Positions 34,112 through 38,961 of a stretch of 64,000 nt of DNA are shown piece by piece (positions within the stretch are counted from its first letter, which is position 1; each line of letters opens with the position of its first letter). The stretch covers positions 37,835,278 to 37,899,277 of the forward strand of contig CM065703.1 of the NCBI GenBank assembly GCA_017654935.2, written 5' to 3'. Both the position numbers and the translations under genes were made by a program. The notes under the pieces are model-generated. The model was not told the origin of the DNA. It made no database searches and saw nothing but the letters and a program-made list of their open reading frames with translations. The stretch comes from Phymorhynchus buccinoides (Eukaryota > Mollusca > Gastropoda > Neogastropoda > Raphitomidae).

Positions 34112-34931
34112 TCCACGTTCAGACCGTAAGGCCTAGTGCAAAGTGAGAGGAAAAATCCCCTGTACCCAGGTTCGAACTCGGGTTTACTTGACACGAGGCG
34201 AACGCGTTACCTCTGTGCCACTCTACACCTGGCAATTGTCCATTGCTGTGTTAAACCTCCGTGGCATTTCCCAGGCATGTAAACTCCGCCGTCTCCACCG
34301 ATTGTTTTTCTCGAAAACGAGCGATCTCCGCCGGGGAAAAAAAAATGACCAAAAATTATCTTTTCACGGCAGTCTTCATTTCGCGCCTTTTTGCTCTTCC
34401 ACTGTTGTCATTTCCAAGATGGCGTCTGCTGAGAACACGTGTATCGAGTTGGCAAAACCAAAATGTAAAAAAAAGAAAAAGTACGTGAATCATTGGAGAA
34501 GTGACTGGCTGCAGAATGTAGTTTGTGGCCGAAGAGTCGGCAATGTTATTCGAAAAAGAGACAGACAGTTTGAAGCTTTTTGCGAACCTTGTGAAAAAGT
34601 TGTCAGTTGGAAGGCAAAGTCGGATGTGAAATGAGTACTTGCCCCCCCCCCCCCCTAACAAAACTTCTGATGTTAGCTGCAAATCCAAGTGGAAGGATTT
34701 CTCGGTTGAAAACATTTTTTTTTTAAAGTCGTTTTCATGCCTGATTTCTCTCTCTGTCATCCTTGCAGACGCGATTCCCAGAAAGCAGAGGCAGCCTCCA
34801 AGAAGCGCGAGCGCAAGGCCTCCTCCTCCGACAGCAGCGGAAGCAGCAGCAGCGATGCCAGCCCGGAGAAGAAGCGCACCAAGCGAGCGTCATCGTCGTC
34901 GTCATCATCATCGTCATCCTCTAGCGATTGA
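301..34931 (+). CDS. NKTR: NKTR-like nuclear cyclophilin (PPIase + RS tail), 17 exons, 5'-partial
   Basis: Joined exons: 301-388, 3289-3318, 7162-7313, 8183-8405, 9451-9600, 10723-10837, 12849-13123, 15253-15324, 17595-18329, 19896-20141, 22591-22692, 24785-24998, 26002-26187, 27997-28077, 29442-29545, 31026-32705, 34769-34931 (about 4.6 kb, 1,538 codons). Every junction has AG/GT and every phase agrees. Exons 1-3 encode the C-terminal half of a cyclophilin domain ([27 protein letters not shown]). Later exons carry landmarks in the order of vertebrate [34 protein letters not shown] with [20 protein letters not shown], then [10 protein letters not shown]. The rest is Lys/Glu-rich and Arg-Ser-rich. 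Family knowledge: a large nuclear cyclophilin with an SR-like tail, linked to pre-mRNA processing bodies. PPIG is the alternative, but the WKPGQKP and WQPP motifs and the length favour NKTR. The N-terminal PPIase exons with the catalytic Arg are outside the window. Confidence 0.9.
800..1088 (+). mobile_element. GAA-tailed repeat, variant subfamily
   Basis: Begins AATAGTTCCCCCACCTTTTG, then GATTTATTGGCCCATTCTCC and ATCGGAATGTGTCGGCTGTA, ending GGGAACACAGAAGAAGAC. The 70-aa frame across it is not a gene. Confidence 0.75.
1195..1416 (+). mobile_element. 222-bp MITE, TTAACCCCTTCACTGCC termini
   Basis: Starts TTAACCCCTTCACTGCC and ends GGCAGTGAAGGGGTTAA, a perfect inverted pair. No coding capacity. 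A relative lies at about 23382-23606 (CCCCTTGACTGCCA / TGGCAGTCAAGGGG). Confidence 0.85.
3289..3318 (+). CDS. NKTR: NKTR exon b (30-nt microexon)
   Basis: A 30-nt exon between ATTTTCAG and GTGAGT encodes (I)TTNPAPHLD(N). It continues the NGSQFFI strand exactly and supplies the PAPHLD loop. His occupies the position of CypA Trp121, as in NKTR and PPIG. It is too short to stand out as an ORF and is supported by frame and cyclophilin alignment on both sides. Confidence 0.9.
3351..3837 (+). mobile_element. TIR element, CAGACCTGTTTACCC family
   Basis: Begins CAGACCTGTTTACCC and ends GGGTAAACAGGTCTG, about 490 bp, between NKTR exons b and c. Interior AT-rich, no intact ORF. Relatives at 3997-5065, 27179-27464, 33069 onward and 46263-46827. 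Confidence 0.85.
3997..5065 (+). mobile_element. TIR element, CAGACCTG family, with nested CAGTGGAATCCGC element
   Basis: Outer ends are CAGACCTGTTTACC (3997) and GGGTAAATAGGTCTG (5065). A short frame at 4201 begins [11 protein letters not shown], a possible remnant of a transposase start. A second repeat begins TACAGTGGAATCCGCTTTAT at 4353 and matches the 13929-14631 element to about 4985, without its right TIR. Confidence 0.8.
5282..6895 (+). repeat. ~0.8-kb tandem duplication of a palindromic element cluster
   Basis: 5282-6134 and 6135-6895 are two diverged copies of the same segment. Both open with CATTCTTTA...ACCGTATTTTT. Both contain CAGGGTTCATACGCGTCAGG, ACTGGAAAACGAGTTTGGGG and the ACAAGGCGCACCTGATTATA block, and both close with CGCCTTATAGTCCGTAAAAT. 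Several arms inside are inverted relative to each other, so each copy is itself nested or palindromic. Confidence 0.85.
7162..7313 (+). CDS. NKTR: NKTR exon c (end of cyclophilin domain)
   Basis: The acceptor is embedded in a (TG)n run ending GTGCAG at 7161. The exon encodes (N)[19 protein letters not shown], then [20 protein letters not shown] and LLKKGRSK. This is the last helix and strand of the cyclophilin fold. The donor GTAAGG follows at 7314 in phase 1 and joins exon d. The exon end and donor are repeated four more times downstream; reading through the first donor meets a stop at about 7394, so 7313 is the productive end. Confidence 0.88.
7250..7801 (+). repeat. tandem duplications of the NKTR exon c end and donor (5 copies)
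   Basis: Five copies of the exon segment GAGCTGGTGCTGCTCAAGAA with its GTAAGG donor end at 7313, 7447, 7559, 7689 and 7801. They are separated by (GA)n-rich spacers of varying length. Read-through of the first donor meets a stop near 7394, so the later copies act only as decoys or spliced variants. Confidence 0.85.
8183..8405 (+). CDS. NKTR: NKTR exon d (Ser/acidic and poly-Lys linker)
   Basis: The acceptor GGTTCCAG precedes the exon and the donor GTAAGT starts at 8406. It encodes [20 protein letters not shown], an acidic patch, then runs of Lys broken by His and Asp, ending PSEEGEIE. This is the low-complexity linker that follows the PPIase domain in NKTR and PPIG, a probable nuclear localisation region. 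Enters in phase 1, leaves in phase 2. Confidence 0.88.
8663..9505 (+). repeat. 88-bp minisatellite carrying the NKTR exon e acceptor (10 copies)
   Basis: Units of about 82-88 bp each contain TGTGTCAG followed by CAGTGGGGAG and about 55 nt of exon e-like sequence, then TTGTGGTATGT, which resembles a donor. AG ends lie near 8666, 8747, 8834, 8922, 9010, 9098, 9186, 9274, 9362 and 9450. Only the last copy is followed by the full exon. Confidence 0.9.
9451..9600 (+). CDS. NKTR: NKTR exon e (RPEEIPP-type motif)
   Basis: The exon starts after the last of ten repeated TGTGTCAG acceptors and ends at a GTAAGA donor at 9601. It encodes [16 protein letters not shown], then [19 protein letters not shown], an acidic run and TAAGDAK. 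The RPDEIPDVP segment matches the RPEEIPPVPENRF motif of vertebrate NKTR and PPIG, which anchors the orthology. Confidence 0.9.
9612..9945 (-). mobile_element. tRNA-derived SINE (head truncated)
   Basis: Inverted copy of the 17197 family with AGTTTTTCGTTGCCACTGGG-type and CGGTTTATCATCTCATCCGA blocks. The tRNA head is lost after CCCAGGTTGAAAG. It starts about 12 bases after the NKTR exon e donor. Confidence 0.82.
10723..10837 (+). CDS. NKTR: NKTR exon f (GRKIKGRG motif)
   Basis: The acceptor TTTTTTGTTGCAG and donor GTGAGT flank the exon. It encodes an Arg-rich stretch, then [20 protein letters not shown]. The GRxIKGRG box is the signature of the region after the linker in NKTR and PPIG. The exon leaves in phase 0, and the next exon starts with the expected [10 protein letters not shown]. 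Confidence 0.92.
10838..11463 (+). other. NKTR intron stretch without assignable feature
   Basis: A short internal repeat AGGACGAATGRCCCRGATCC and GGCTCAT occurs twice near 10958-11030. Then AT-rich sequence without coding signal. Confidence 0.5.
11464..11883 (+). repeat. second tRNA-like SINE family with flanking duplications
   Basis: GGGTTCGAATCCCATCAGTG at about 11662 is a pol III box B-like site. The body reads GACTCCTACCCAGAGTGAGT and GTCGAGCTTCGTCCGCTTAA. Before and after it are direct repeats of GCTGAYGGTAAAGAAAGAGT (11622 and 11865) and of TAATTTCAAGACCAACACTG (11469 and 11817). Confidence 0.6.
12049..12376 (+). mobile_element. AAGGCGC-type palindromic element with insert
   Basis: Contains AAGCGATACTATTTCCCCAG, the GTCTGGAACAGACACATATG insert and ends GCGCCTTATAGTCCGAAAGA. 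A degraded member of the same family as 40831-41178, in the NKTR intron before exon g. Confidence 0.65.
12849..13123 (+). CDS. NKTR: NKTR exon g (RS run, [10 protein letters not shown])
   Basis: The acceptor CATTGCAG ends at 12848 and the donor GTGAGG starts at 13124. The exon encodes [20 protein letters not shown], then [10 protein letters not shown]. It matches the vertebrate TPPHWKEEMQRL and GEKWSKGDKL blocks in the same order. The second half is a charged, Pro-rich segment ending in [15 protein letters not shown]. Confidence 0.92.
13706..14826 (+). mobile_element. three nested TIR elements (MITE in MITE in MITE)
   Basis: The outer element has TTAACCCTTTCACCGCCA at 13706 and TGGCGGTGAAAGGGTTAA ending at 14826. 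Inside it, an element runs from TACCATATTTTTCAGACT (13848) to AGTCCAAAAAATAGGGTA (14724). Inside that, a ~700-bp element runs from TACAGTGGAATCCGCTTA (13929) to AAACGGATTCCACTGTA (14631). Short ORFs in it are not coding. Confidence 0.87.
15253..15324 (+). CDS. NKTR: NKTR exon h (acidic/Lys linker)
   Basis: A 72-nt exon between TCTCCCAG and GTAAGC encodes [20 protein letters not shown] and DGKK. Phase 2 in and phase 2 out. Its composition and phase fit the flanking exons. It has no motif of its own, so support comes from frame and splice sites. Confidence 0.8.
15690..16098 (+). mobile_element. palindromic MITE, TGTGACCCAGCACCACGAA termini
   Basis: Starts TGTGACCCAGCACCACGAAG and ends TTTCGTGGTGCTGGGTCACA, about 409 bp. 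The inner arms repeat CTCAGAATGGYC and TTTATAAAGGATAA motifs. Non-coding, in the NKTR intron after exon h. Confidence 0.87.
16257..16855 (+). repeat. ~600-bp dispersed repeat, GCGCAACGCCTAGTACCGG family
   Basis: Nearly identical to 42837-43452. It contains three copies of GCAAATTTGAAGCGATTCGG with AACGGCGGAGTTATAAGGCC, a (CA)n stretch and ends ACACTTGGCTTTTTATTATA. No TIR or coding frame found; class uncertain (a Helitron-like or SINE-like end is possible). Confidence 0.8.
17197..17570 (+). mobile_element. tRNA-derived SINE, near full length
   Basis: The head GTAGAGTGGCACAGTGGTAA carries a box A-like TGGCACAGTGG, and GAGTTCGAACC is a pol III box B. The body has CTTTCGGATGAGACGATAAA and ACCGAGGTCCCGTGTGC, a core common in mollusc SINEs. 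The 3' part ends ATAAAGTACCTAATAC. Minus-strand copies: 9612-9945, 30693-30997, 33893-34232 and 47036-47306. Confidence 0.87.
17595..18329 (+). CDS. NKTR: NKTR exon i (long Lys-rich and RS-rich exon)
   Basis: A 735-nt exon between CTCTGTAG and GTAAGA. The first third is [20 protein letters not shown] followed by mixed Lys/Glu/Asp/Ser repeats. The last part is RS/RD dipeptides ([21 protein letters not shown]) ending RSPDRYR. This is typical disordered SR-like sequence. Other frames are also open here because of the biased composition, but only this frame joins both neighbours. Confidence 0.9.
18389..18621 (+). mobile_element. ~230-bp MITE, TATTGGCCACTGC termini
   Basis: Begins ATATTGGCCACTGC and ends GCAGTGGCCAATA. 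The interior has repeated TTGCAAGAGTGAATGCC. Other copies: 32868-33064 (right end replaced by another element), 36419-36634, 49851-50070. Confidence 0.82.
19311..19795 (-). mobile_element. GAA-tailed ~320-bp repeat, with nested LINE-like tail
   Basis: Inverted copy, from TTCTTCTTCGTTCGCTCAGA to AACCCCCGGTATCCCC. A foreign piece (about 19527-19690) with (AAT)n and TATATAGCGCTTTACCTCAG splits it. It is unrelated to the NKTR coding sequence. Confidence 0.82.
19896..20141 (+). CDS. NKTR: NKTR exon j (Arg/Gly and Ser-Asp rich)
   Basis: The acceptor TTTTAACAG ends at 19895 and the donor GTGAGT starts at 20142. The exon encodes [16 protein letters not shown], then [16 protein letters not shown] (an RGG-like patch), a Ser run with DDSDDDKD and ends ERKAKMFG. 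The GC-rich, codon-regular exon lies inside AT-rich repeats. A GAA-tailed repeat ends about 100 bases before it and another begins about 100 bases after it. Confidence 0.87.
20246..20575 (+). mobile_element. GAA-tailed ~320-bp repeat (good copy)
   Basis: Starts CCCCGTGGGGATACCGGGGG, then TTTGTACAAATAGTTCCCCC. It continues through TGGTCCATTCTCCTGCC and CCGAAGTCGGACATGCTGGG and ends GAGCGAACAAAGAAGAAG. Other copies: 25425-25880 (split), 29691-29990(-), 30229-30512, 42371-42708(-), 45926-46235, 47478-47703(-), 53898-54226, with variants at 800-1088, 12520-12660, 39540-39842(-) and 52478-52620(-). No ORF or clear pol III promoter; type uncertain. Confidence 0.84.
20796..21312 (+). mobile_element. 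MITE of the TGTGACCCAGCACC family, right end lost
   Basis: Left end TGTGACCCAGCACCACGAAA; the right side reaches CACTTAATGTCCCTTAA but lacks the final GTGGTGCTGGGTCACA. It contains an additional AGGCCCAATGGCTC segment. Confidence 0.8.
22591..22692 (+). CDS. NKTR: NKTR exon k (SPPPxxWKPGQKP motif)
   Basis: A 102-nt exon between TTTTTTCAG and GTAAGG encodes (G)[19 protein letters not shown], then [15 protein letters not shown]. It matches the SDSPPPSRWKPGQKPWKP box of vertebrate NKTR, which PPIG does not carry as far as I recall. It is the best evidence for calling NKTR over PPIG. Confidence 0.92.
23245..23708 (+). mobile_element. nested MITE pair
   Basis: The outer ends are TTAACCCTTTCACCGCCA (23245) and GGCTGCGAAAGGGTT (23708). 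The inner element is AACCCCTTGACTGCCA ... TGGCAGTCAAGGGGTT (about 23381-23607). The same outer family occurs at 13706-14826 and 62396-62635, and its last bases form 1-51 of the window. Confidence 0.82.
23709..24718 (+). repeat. 21-bp minisatellite (about 48 copies)
   Basis: The unit is GTAGGAAATATGACTATTATA with few variants (AAA or GGT in place of ATA). It is open in two frames because 21 is a multiple of three, giving false ORFs of VGNMTII repeats. It ends in AATGCATTCACCCATGG, the same flank that precedes other repeats at 23046. It lies about 70 bases before NKTR exon l. Confidence 0.95.
24785..24998 (+). CDS. NKTR: NKTR exon l
   Basis: The acceptor TGTTCCCCAG ends at 24784 and the donor GTGGGT starts at 24999. 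The exon encodes [13 protein letters not shown], then [16 protein letters not shown] and a C-terminal [17 protein letters not shown]. Phase 2 in, phase 0 out. The protein segment is not of low complexity, so it may be a conserved short region. A 21-bp tandem array of about 1 kb ends about 70 bases before this exon. Confidence 0.88.
25425..25880 (+). mobile_element. GAA-tailed repeat, interrupted
   Basis: Same family, with an inserted ~140-bp piece at about 25503-25645 (GTTGTTGAACGTTGGTAAGA). That piece also occurs inverted at about 43780-43862. Ends GAAGAAGAAGAATAG. Confidence 0.78.
26002..26187 (+). CDS. NKTR: NKTR exon m (RS-rich)
   Basis: The acceptor CTCCCCAG ends at 26001 and the first donor GTGAGT is at 26188. 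The exon encodes [20 protein letters not shown], then [20 protein letters not shown] and KKERKVVE. Phase 0 at both ends. The last ~50 nt and the donor recur seven more times to 26938. The donors at 26293 and 26398 remain in frame with this exon. Confidence 0.87.
26155..26975 (+). repeat. 105-107-bp minisatellite carrying the NKTR exon m donor (8 copies)
   Basis: GTGAGT donors preceded by GAGAGGARAGTGRTGGAG recur at 26188, 26293, 26398, 26505, 26612, 26719, 26826 and 26933. The spacing is 105, 105, then 107 five times. The array ends where a TACAGTGGAACCTCC MITE end begins (26975). Confidence 0.92.
27179..27464 (+). mobile_element. 286-bp TIR element, CAGACCTGCCTACCC
   Basis: Ends CAGACCTGCCTACCC and GGGGTAGGCAGGTCTG. 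The interior has inverted ACGGAATTTT/TTTTCTGTATTTTG-like arms. Non-coding, in the NKTR intron after exon m. Confidence 0.85.
27480..27912 (+). mobile_element. SINE/LINE tail-type repeat
   Basis: Ends AAAGCGCTTAGAGCTAAAGA, TTAGGCGCTATAAAAG and then (AATA)n, a 3' end typical of RTE/CR1-mobilised retroposons. A 139-aa frame across it has no recognisable domain. In the intron before NKTR exon n. Confidence 0.55.
27997..28077 (+). CDS. NKTR: NKTR exon n (WQPP motif)
   Basis: An 81-nt exon, phase 0 to 0, between TTTTCCCCAG and GTAAGT encodes [20 protein letters not shown] followed by VPKPPMA. It corresponds to FHWQPPLEFGEEEEEE of vertebrate NKTR. Its last 24 nt and donor seed a ~42-bp tandem array that runs to about 28870. 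Confidence 0.9.
28054..28875 (+). repeat. ~42-bp minisatellite carrying the NKTR exon n donor (about 19 copies)
   Basis: Each unit is TCTGTACCCAAACCCCCC, ATGGCT, then GTAAGTGAACCCTTCCTAG. It therefore repeats the last 24 nt of exon n plus its donor, and ends in a pyrimidine-rich CTAG. Units vary by poly-C length (up to 26 C at about 28451) and ATAGCT variants. Confidence 0.9.
29095..29372 (+). mobile_element. LINE 3' end (CR1/L2-like remnant)
   Basis: A frame at 29108-29221 reads [18 protein letters not shown], then [11 protein letters not shown] before a stop. This is the usual C-terminus of ORF2 in many CR1/L2-type LINEs. It is followed by GGCGCTATGTAAATGCTATG and (TTA)n, a LINE-type tail. 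Only the 3' end is present. Confidence 0.75.
29442..29545 (+). CDS. NKTR: NKTR exon o
   Basis: The acceptor GCGTGCAG ends at 29441 and the donor GTGGGT starts at 29546. The exon encodes [18 protein letters not shown], then [17 protein letters not shown]. Phase 0 in, phase 2 out. It has no recognisable domain; splice sites and frame support it. A GAA-tailed repeat starts about 145 bases downstream. Confidence 0.85.
29691..29990 (-). mobile_element. GAA-tailed repeat
   Basis: Inverted copy from TTCTTCTTCTTCTTCTCCGT to GGGGAACTATTTGTACGAAA. It lies about 145 bases after NKTR exon o. Confidence 0.8.
30229..30512 (+). mobile_element. GAA-tailed repeat
   Basis: Starts CCCCCATGGGGATACTGGGG and ends AATTGACAGGAATTTCTG. 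Opposite orientation to the 29691 copy, only about 240 bases away. Confidence 0.8.
30693..30997 (-). mobile_element. tRNA-derived SINE close to NKTR exon p
   Basis: Inverted copy with box B (GGTTCGAACCCGGGT as seen on +) and the CGGTTTATCGTCTCATC core. The head is truncated at CACTTGACACAGACTG. It ends only about 28 bases before exon p. Confidence 0.84.
31026..32705 (+). CDS. NKTR: NKTR exon p (1,680-nt RS-domain exon)
   Basis: The acceptor TGTCCTCCAG ends at 31025 and the donor GTGAGT starts at 32706; 560 codons. The order is [20 protein letters not shown], Ser-rich acidic blocks, a Pro-Ala-Val repeat at about 31558-31763 (variants of PAPVSAPVP), Lys/Glu repeats and poly-Ser blocks. From about 32100 come dense RS and SPRR repeats, many of the form RSKSPxRKK, ending AKSPADKSG. 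This is a strong SR-type domain with many potential SR-kinase and SP sites. Two further frames are long here because of the repeat codons; they are shadows. Confidence 0.93.
33069..33664 (+). mobile_element. CAGACCTG-family element with partial transposase-like ORF
   Basis: The left end CAGACCTGCCAACCCATACG matches the 27179 element. A frame from 33240 to 33665 (141 aa) holds [18 protein letters not shown], then [13 protein letters not shown]: a C-x2-C ... H-x-C-x4-H cluster resembling the BED-type zinc finger at the start of hAT-like transposases. It stops soon afterwards, so the ORF is a fragment. No right TIR was found. Confidence 0.6.
33893..34232 (-). mobile_element. tRNA-derived SINE, full head
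   Basis: Inverted copy from AGGTATTAGGTACTTTATAG to GTGCCACTCTACACC. Carries both the tRNA-like head and the GGATGAGACG core on the - strand. In the last NKTR intron. Confidence 0.87.
34415..34634 (+). pseudogene. fragment of BED-finger-like transposase ORF
   Basis: The frame from ATG 34419 reads [20 protein letters not shown], then [14 protein letters not shown] and [18 protein letters not shown]. The C-x2-C pair with following basic residues looks like the same kind of finger as 33500-33590. It ends at a stop just before a poly-C tract, upstream of the last NKTR exon. Function is unknown; the transposase link is an inference. Confidence 0.4.
34769..34931 (+). CDS. NKTR: NKTR last exon with stop codon
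   Basis: The acceptor CATCCTTGCAG ends at 34768. The exon encodes (G)[16 protein letters not shown], a Ser-rich run, [12 protein letters not shown] and a terminal poly-Ser run ending in Asp, with TGA at 34929-34931. The phase matches exon p. The acidic/Ser tail is a plausible natural C-terminus. The 3' UTR follows; its end cannot be fixed from sequence. Confidence 0.88.
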
Positions 34932-35043
34932 TGGGGTTGTTGTCGTTGTTGAATGTTGGTTTTTGTTGTGTTGTGTTGGGGTTTGTTGTTTGTTGTTGGA
35001 AGGTACAAAAATTGGTTTTTTTTTGTCAATGTAAACTATTCTT

Positions 35044-35302
35044 CAGGCATCAGAATTGTCAGAGGATTTCAGAAAATTCAAAATTTCTAACAGAGGATTG
35101 GCTTCTCTTGTCAGAGGTTTTGCCTTTTATTGAGTGTTATCCTTTGTGTTAAATAGCATTTTAAAAGTGATTTATCACTATATTAAGCCTTTTTGGTGAT
35201 GTTGGGAACTCATTTCAGTGTTGTCCCTCTTAGTCTAGGGCCTTGATGGCCCTTTTACCGCGGTTTTCAGAGGATTGGACTTCAGACTGTTCTGATGCCT
35301 GA
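35044..35302 (+). mobile_element. TIR element in NKTR 3' flank, TCAGGCATCAGAA termini
   Basis: Begins TCAGGCATCAGAATTGTCAG and ends CTGTTCTGATGCCTGA. Its right half (35164-35302) is clearly homologous to bases 51-190 of the window, in the intron before NKTR exon a. If the 3' UTR extends this far it would be part of the mRNA. Confidence 0.75.
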
Positions 35303-35375
35303 TTCTTACAAGAAATTGATTTTTTTTATCTGTGTAAACTGTTTAGTAGCGATTCCTTTGTGTGTGGTTTTGATT

Positions 35376-35847
35376 AACCCTTTCACCGCCAGCCACTTTT
35401 TAGCCCCAAAAAGCGAACAGGGTAGAAATAAAAATGTCTGCAGTTATTGGGAATTATCTCCGTGAAATGCATAACATTAACAGGCATGGGAATTAATTTG
35501 AAATTGTTACTAAATACTTCGTTTTTGTTACTAAATACTTCAGTTGAGGGGCTTTTCAGAGTTTTTTGTCTCCGACAATTCCCATGCCTGATTAAGCTTA
35601 TTCTTACCTCCAAAATTAATTTGAAATTGTTACTAAATACTTCATTTTTGTTACTAAATACTTCAGTTGAGGGGTTTTTCAGAGTTTTTTGTCTCCGACA
35701 ATTCCCATGCCTGATTAAGATTATCCTTACCTCCAAAAATGAAGAAAATAAGGTGTTCAGATAACAGGTCCTGATTTGATGCCTTTTAGTAACATGGGTG
35801 TAAAACCATTGTGGTGCATTAATTCGACATTGGCGGTGAAAGGGTTA
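35376..35847 (+). mobile_element. MITE with internal duplicated 118-bp palindromic repeats
   Basis: Ends are TTAACCCTTTCACCGCCA and TGGCGGTGAAAGGGTTAA. Inside are two copies (about 35480-35592 and 35600-35713) of a small element starting AGGCATGGGAATT or AATTTGAAATTGTTAC and ending GACAATTCCCATGCCTG. A third copy of the small element is at about 45520-45641. Confidence 0.8.
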
Positions 35848-36418
35848 AATCTGTTGCTGTAGATTACGTCTCATCTCTTGAACTTCTGGTAAAGTGAAAA
35901 AAAAAATCTGCATACTAATTACTGTCCCTTGATCTTGTAAAGCGAAAAATCTTTTCGCTCAGTCAGATTGAAAAGTCTTTTTTAGAGCAGTCGGTGAGTG
36001 GATCCATCTGTTGCATCAAGATCGATCGATATTCATGCAGATGATCAATTTGTTCCTGTTGCTTCTTACCAGGATGTGAACATGCAAATAACGTCTCTGT
36101 TGCAATAATTCACGGCAAAAAAGACACCTCGGATGCAACAGCCAACCCTTTGCAGCGCTTTGTCTTTTTCTAAACCCTCTTTTTTTCAGCGAGGCTAGGG
36201 TAATGCTAGGCATGTTGTCTGAAATCAGTATTCGTGTGAAAAGACATTAAATTAAAGATTCATTCATGGTCAGTTTTCATTGGTCAAAGAGAAGGGGAGG
36301 CAAACTTAGAGAAATAACGTCCATTTTCTGTTTAGACCCACACAAGAGAAAAAAGTTTGAAACTTAGGGATACTGCGGGGTGACAGTGCAAGCCTTGCAT
36401 TCAGTGACCTTTGTTCTT

Positions 36419-36634
36419 ATTGGCCACTGCAAGTAGGCTTATTGACGGCAAGAGTTAAGCCCTTGTTGATCAGTATCCAAAAGTGCATTCACTCTTGCAA
36501 AAGGCAGCCATTAAGTGGCCTCAAATAGGGTTATTGGCGAGAGTTTTACCCTTGTTTGGTCAGTACTCAACCATCTTCCCCCACCCACCAAGGGCATTCA
36601 CTCTTGCAAAAGGTGTTCTTTGCAGTGGCCAATA
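36419..36634 (+). mobile_element. MITE, TATTGGCCACTGC family
   Basis: Full copy from TTATTGGCCACTGC to TTGCAGTGGCCAATAAA, inverted relative to the 18389 copy. It lies in the NKTR downstream region; its end creates an AATAAA hexamer at 36631. Confidence 0.8.
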
Positions 36635-38834
36635 AATTGATTTCCACACATGATTAGGGCAAGCAGATCGATCAGTCTGCGCTGGTTTTATTATGCATGA
36701 CATCGTTATAGTGTGTATCATTTGAAGAGCTGCGCAGTTCGATGTGCTTGTGGTAGGTTTACTGCGAGTCTCCATGCTTTCTTCACGATTCATTCATGTT
36801 TGTCCCACTGTGGTTGCCGTTGTGTAAGTTTATCATTTTCTTGTAGAAAAAATTAGAGATGCCTTCATGTCTTCCCCGGCTTTTTTTTTCTTCTCCTGGA
36901 GACCATAAGCATGCCATTGTAAAGATTTCATGGTTGTGGGGAAGAGAAGAGAGAAAGAAAACTGAGGTTACAAAGTTTTATCAACATCAAAATTGCTATG
37001 TCTTTACTATGCGATGATGTTTTTCTTTGGGACTTTTTTTTTTAAAGAGATGAAATTGGTGGAAGAGGGGGGGGTGGTGGTTTTTTTATTAATGATTTGA
37101 ACAACTTTGTCTGGTACCACCAACGCTTTCTTTAGTCTATATTACCAGTATTAAAGTAGTAAGCAAACAAACGGTAGCAGAGCGAATTTGATGCAGGTTG
37201 GAATAAAGTAGTGCAAATGTCCACGCACGCTCTGAATGGGTGCCGCTTACCTCCCTTCTGTCATCAAAAATTAATTTAAGTGCAGTTCACTTTTTGAACT
37301 GTAGATAGAAATGCTGGAAAGCCAAACTGAATAACTTTTGGTGAGTGTTTCTGTGTGTTTTTATTATCAGCGTTGATTTATCGATTACTGTAAGATGCTA
37401 TGACAATTTTTTTGGATCACCTCTGATTGCAAAGCTTAGCTTTTTTTTAAAAAACAACGCATTTCATGAATTTATTCAGTTTTAAAGTTTTTGTTTGCAT
37501 GCACACCACCCACCCTACACACAAAACCCGACATTGCATGATTATTGAAATAGTTTTAAAGATAGAGTTCTTTTGTTGGTTACGAAACGTTTGCCGTTAA
37601 TTTTTTAGAATTTTCTTCGCAACAGATTTTGTCTTGGAGAATCACATCCTCTTTACCATGACCGATAGTAATTAAAATAATATGTTCCACATTTTCACTT
37701 ACACTCGCAGATGGAATTTTTTTGGATTATTCAAAACAAGAAATGTTAATTTCAGATGATGAGATCTTGTGAAAGCTTGCGATCAACTTTACGAATAAAG
37801 CTTGGCATGTGCGGAGAAGTGGAAGTTGATGTTGCGTTTGTGTTTATTGGGCAAAGATTGACAATCTGACCACCTGTTCTCATCCCCACCCACTTCTTCC
37901 CTTCTTTAATCCTACCTTCTGCAACAGTTTTTTATATTTTTCTACATCCTTTTCAACTCCCAGAAAAGTTTGACAAACTATAATAATAATAATAATAAAA
38001 ACATATATACCGATGTACAAGTAGTGCAAAGAGGCCTGCCAGCCGTGAGATATAAAACAATATCCAGAGATATTTGCATATATTAACCCATAGGCTTAGT
38101 GTCAACGTGCGTGAGAAAAAGTGTAAGAATACACCGTTGCTATTAGAAACTTGACGTCACAGTTATATATCTCACGGCTTGTACACTCGCACGCGACTAT
38201 CTGCAGTACTCGAACCGTATTTTCTTTATTTGCATCAAGTGATGTTTAGTAAAACAAAAAGCCCAAACATACTCCTAACCCTGTGCCTTAACCCGATAAA
38301 TGCAAAAGGTTGTTTCTGATGAACATTTTACATTGAAAAAAAAATTGTGAATAGTAACTTTTAGTGAAATTGCAAATGATAAAAATAGCGGCCAGCAACC
38401 TTAACTCAAGTTAGTATCACTGCAAATAGCGCCTTCTGAGCAGGACACCAAAAAACGTCATCTTGGTGAACTTACGCAATCACTGAAATTACGTCGTCAT
38501 TGAAAGTTCGTCATTGGCGAAATGACAATAACTATGGCCTGTGATTGCAGTGTAAAACGAATATGTCATTGTAAAGGCTATTTTTTTATACAGCAAATAC
38601 CAGTAGGTTCATGTTTCGATTAATAATCAGTTTCCTTTCATAATGTATCAATGAGCAAGATCAAAATAGCTCACGACTTTCTAACTTGGAGAACTATATT
38701 ATTTGTGGATGAGTGGGATTTTCTTGCTACGGTGAAGTGGTTAGTATTATTTTAGATCTGCATGCATGGCCGTCTGGCTTCTTCGTTGCGTGTTTGATTA
38801 TCACCTGAAAGAGGTAAAATATCGGTATATATCC

Positions 38835-38961
38835 GTTATTAGGATTTGCGAGTGTGATATTGCTTTTATCCTATCTCTCGTGGCTTGCTGTTTATCACAC
38901 TCGGTCTTCGACCTCGTTGAGATAGGATAAAAGCAATATCACACTCGCAAATCCCAATAAC
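38835..38961 (+). repeat. 43-bp-arm hairpin
   Basis: The arm GTTATTAGGATTTGCGAGTG... (38835-38877) is complementary to 38919-38961 with one mismatch, around a 41-nt loop containing TTTATCACACTCGGTCTTCG. Possibly the tip of a foldback transposon. Confidence 0.85.
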
